In this document: one piece after another, positions 62,022 to 64,000 of the stretch
Layout of the letters: every line of letters begins with the position of its first letter
Position numbering within the stretch: position 1 is the stretch's first letter
DNA from: DASSUW01 sp963759375
GTDB taxonomy: Bacteria > Actinomycetota > Thermoleophilia > Solirubrobacterales > Solirubrobacteraceae
Reading direction: 5' to 3'
Assembly (NCBI GenBank): GCA_963759375.1
Contig: CAVWYY010000003.1
Coordinates: 1 to 64,000, forward strand
DNA: 64,000 bases
Notes under the pieces: model-generated
What the model saw: only the letters and a program-made list of their open reading frames with translations
Told to the model about the DNA's origin: nothing
The model's database searches: none
Translations under genes and position numbers: made by a program

Positions 62022-63847
62022 CCCGGGAACGCCAGCTGGTCGACGAACATGTCGTTGAAGTCTGCGCGACCGGACAGCTCGACGTACTCGACCTCGTGCA
62101 CGATCGAGCGAGCCTCGGCCCGCTCGCGCACGCTGAGCGCGGCCATCTTCGACCCCTCGCTGGCGACGTTGCCGGCCGACACGATGCGCGGCAGCGCCAT
62201 CCGCGGGACGAGGCCGATCTTCACGGCGCTGGCCGGCGACAGGTACGCGCCGAAGCTGCCGGCCAGCAGCACCTGGGCGATGTCCTCGACCTCGACGCCC
62301 ATCTCGGTGAGCAGGATCTGCCAGCCGGTGGCGATCGACGCCTTGGCGAACTGGAGCTCGCGGATGTCGCGCTGCGACAGGTAGACGTCGTCGGCGAGCA
62401 TGAATACGCGCTCCTCGCCGATCTTCGTCAGCCGTTCGGCGAGATGCGGGGCGATCTCCGCCGCGGTCTCGTCCGGCACGAAGCGGCCCGAGTGGTCGAG
62501 CAGCCCCGCGCCCACCAGCTCGGACACGGCATCGACCAGCCCGGAGCCGCACAGGCCGATCGCGTCGACGTCGCCGATCACCTGCAGCTCGAGCGCGTCG
62601 CCGCCGATCTTCACGCCCTCGATCGCGCCCTCGGCGGCGCGCATGCCGCAGCGGATCTGCGCGGCCTCGAACGCCGGGCCGGCCGGCGCCGCGGTGGCCA
62701 GCACGCGCTCGTTGCTGCCGAGCGCGATCTCGCTGTTGGTGCCGACATCGATGAACAGCCGCAGCCGCTTGTCGCGCGTGATCCCGGTGGCGAGCATGCC
62801 CGCGACGATGTCGGCACCTACGTAGGCGCCGAGCGACGGGAACACGACGGCCGGGGCGCGCGGATGCACGGCCACCCCGAAGTCGGCTGCCGTCGCCGGC
62901 GGCAGCTCGTGGGACGCGACGATGAACGGCGCCATCGACAGCGGCTCGGGGTCGATCCCAAGTGCGAGCTGGACCATCGTGACGTTGCCGACCACCACGA
63001 TCTCGTAGACCTCGGCGGGCTCGACGCCGGCCTCCTCGCACACCTCGCCGGTGAGCTCGGCGAGCGTCTCGTGCGCGCGCGCCTCGAGCGCGCCCAGCGC
63101 CGCGTCGTCGAGCATCGTCGCCGACACGCGCGAGATCACGTCGGCGCCGTACGGCTGCTGGCGGTTGAGCATCGAGCGCACCGCCACCGGCGTGCCGGTC
63201 TCCAGATCGAGCATCGTGGCGACAACGGTCGTCGTCCCGAGATCGAACGCGATCGCGAACCGTCGCGACGTCGTGTCACCGGGCTCGACCGCGATCAGCA
63301 GGTCGTCGCACACCACCGCCGTGACGTCGAACATCGCCTCGCGCAGGATCTTGCCGAGCGTGCGCACGACGCCGAGCTCGACGCGCGGCTCGAGGTCGTC
63401 GAGCGCCTGGAGCACGCGATCGACGTCCGAGCGCTGGTCCTCCAGCGAGGGCTCCTCGAGCACGAGGTGGCGCTTCTGCACCGCGGGCCGCAGGATCACG
63501 TGGCGGCCGACGCCGACCAGCGCCGCCTTCGGCCGCGTCTGCAGCGGCGGCACGTGCACCACGAGGTCCTCGCGCGCGGGCGCGCGGCAGGCCAGCCGCC
63601 AGCCGTCGCGCAGCTCGTCCGGGCTGAACGCGCGCGGGTCGACCGTGCTCACCGGCACGTCGCCGTCCTCGATCCGCACCTTGCACTTCTTGCACGTGCC
63701 GTGACCGCCGCACGTCGAGTCGATCGCCACGCCGTTCCAGCTCGCGGCGTCGAAGATCGGCGTGCCGCTCGGCACGCGCACGTCCGCGCCGTCGGGCTCG
63801 AAACGAAGGCGAACCCGCGCCGAGCCGTCGACGGCGGGCGCGGTCAC
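62018..63847 (-). CDS. RACo-like ASKHA/ferredoxin corrinoid activation protein
   Basis: 609 aa from a GTG at 63847. The N-terminal [2Fe-2S] ferredoxin has C46-x5-C52-x2-C55 and a distal C87. A middle domain follows, then an ASKHA ATPase-like domain: AFDLGTTTVVATMLD (about residue 225), IDVGTNSEIALGSN and VLLAGSFGAYLSP. Known RACo proteins use ATP hydrolysis and a low-potential Fe-S cluster to reduce inactive Co(II) corrinoid to Co(I). It lies in an operon with a pterin-dependent methyltransferase, which fits this job. The matching MttB-like methyltransferase and corrinoid protein would lie beyond the window. Confidence 0.85.
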   Translation of the reverse strand: MTAPAVDGSARVRLRFEPDGADVRVPSGTPIFDAASWNGVAIDSTCGGHGTCKKCKVRIEDGDVPVSTVDPRAFSPDELRDGWRLACRAPAREDLVVHVPPLQTRPKAALVGVGRHVILRPAVQKRHLVLEEPSLEDQRSDVDRVLQALDDLEPRVELGVVRTLGKILREAMFDVTAVVCDDLLIAVEPGDTTSRRFAIAFDLGTTTVVATMLDLETGTPVAVRSMLNRQQPYGADVISRVSATMLDDAALGALEARAHETLAELTGEVCEEAGVEPAEVYEIVVVGNVTMVQLALGIDPEPLSMAPFIVASHELPPATAADFGVAVHPRAPAVVFPSLGAYVGADIVAGMLATGITRDKRLRLFIDVGTNSEIALGSNERVLATAAPAGPAFEAAQIRCGMRAAEGAIEGVKIGGDALELQVIGDVDAIGLCGSGLVDAVSELVGAGLLDHSGRFVPDETAAEIAPHLAERLTKIGEERVFMLADDVYLSQRDIRELQFAKASIATGWQILLTEMGVEVEDIAQVLLAGSFGAYLSPASAVKIGLVPRMALPRIVSAGNVASEGSKMAALSVRERAEARSIVHEVEYVELSGRADFNDMFVDQLAFPG

Positions 63848-64000
63848 GTCGCCGCGGCCGCCTGACGGGCGCGGTGGGCGGCGATCCAGCTGGCGCCCCA
63901 GGGGTCGTGCCCGAGGAGCAGATCCGCTGCGCGGACGCTGTTCACGCACACCTCGGCGGTGCTCATGATCGCGCTGGTCAGGCCGGCGTCCATCGCCATC
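63844..64000 (-). CDS. C-terminal end of methyltetrahydrofolate:corrinoid methyltransferase (partial)
   Basis: Only the last 51 codons lie in the window; the stop TGA is 63844-63846, and the RACo GTG overlaps it. The sequence reads AMDAGLTSAIMSTAEV, then NSVRAADLLLGHDPWGASW and IAAHRAR. This matches the end of the pterin-binding (DHPS-fold) methyltransferase family such as AcsE/MtgA. Such enzymes move a methyl group between tetrahydrofolate and corrinoid protein. Assignment from a short tail is tentative, but the context supports it. Confidence 0.65.
   Translation of the reverse strand, partial: MAMDAGLTSAIMSTAEVCVNSVRAADLLLGHDPWGASWIAAHRARQAAAAT

Overview
This is a very GC-rich, gene-dense actinobacterial chromosome segment. 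It has many GTG starts, chains of 4-bp start/stop overlaps, and several genes that lack a Shine-Dalgarno sequence but have a TANNNT box 6-8 nt before the start codon, as expected for leaderless mRNAs. Large LuxR and AfsR-type ATPase regulators, ECF42/DGPF genes and a small secreted protein with QDLRSPD repeats suggest the Thermoleophilia/Solirubrobacterales, but this is an inference and no rRNA is present to confirm it. I see no transposase, integrase, CRISPR array or complete tRNA.

Layout. 1-2.2 kb: a membrane-anchored, three-cupredoxin nitrite-reductase-like protein (minus strand), divergent from a small winged-helix regulator across a perfect palindrome. 2.2-2.6 kb: a gap with a tRNA-like 3' fragment. 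2.6-6.6 kb: surface-polysaccharide genes (DUF354, lipid-carrier sugar transferase, asparagine synthase-like amidotransferase, small membrane protein). 6.7-9.0 kb: a secreted RTX-like repeat protein and type II NADH dehydrogenase. 9.0-14.6 kb: an ECF42-type sigma factor regulon (SDR, two DUF899 proteins, MFS exporter, DGPF protein, 32-aa ORF) with two copies of a 33-bp promoter-like repeat. 14.6-22.2 kb: a tightly coupled eight-gene operon (MDR dehydrogenase, degenerate PTPS/QueD-fold protein, GT4, methyltransferase, LPG-synthase-type membrane protein, RibD-like reductase, CDP-alcohol phosphatidyltransferase fused to an LtaS-like domain, second methyltransferase). I know of no described pathway with this composition.

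22.2-27.9 kb: PhzF-like protein, LuxR ATPase, VOC protein, D-2-hydroxyacid dehydrogenase, secreted protein. 27.9-39.4 kb: a sugar or amino-sugar locus built around a GntR regulator: ROK kinase, cupin, Gfo/Idh/MocA oxidoreductase and SIS protein on one side; ABC importer, BadF-type kinase, ATPase and a GH4 glycosidase on the other. A 320-bp inverted-repeat element with internal palindromes about 50 bp apart lies between the convergent ATPase and GH4 genes. 39.4-48.9 kb: SARP/AfsR regulator, small secreted protein, IclR regulator, MFS exporter with a small companion protein, second LuxR ATPase.

48.9-64.0 kb: methylated-amine catabolism: a dimethylglycine/sarcosine dehydrogenase-GcvT fusion with EtfAB and a membrane Fe-S oxidoreductase, a LacI regulator with twin operators, a thiol dioxygenase, an OpuC-type importer, and convergently an operon of methyl-THF:corrinoid methyltransferase (cut by the window edge), RACo-like activator, DUF1638 protein and a histidine-ammonia-lyase-fold enzyme without the normal MIO triad. 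Together they suggest uptake of a quaternary amine and stepwise removal of its methyl or trimethylamine groups, passing one-carbon units to folate and electrons to the respiratory chain.

About ten single-base insertions break the frames of genes at 17.4, 20.3 and 33.1-34.8 kb. They are all +1, mostly an extra G after AC, in otherwise intact genes, so they look like sequence errors rather than gene decay.
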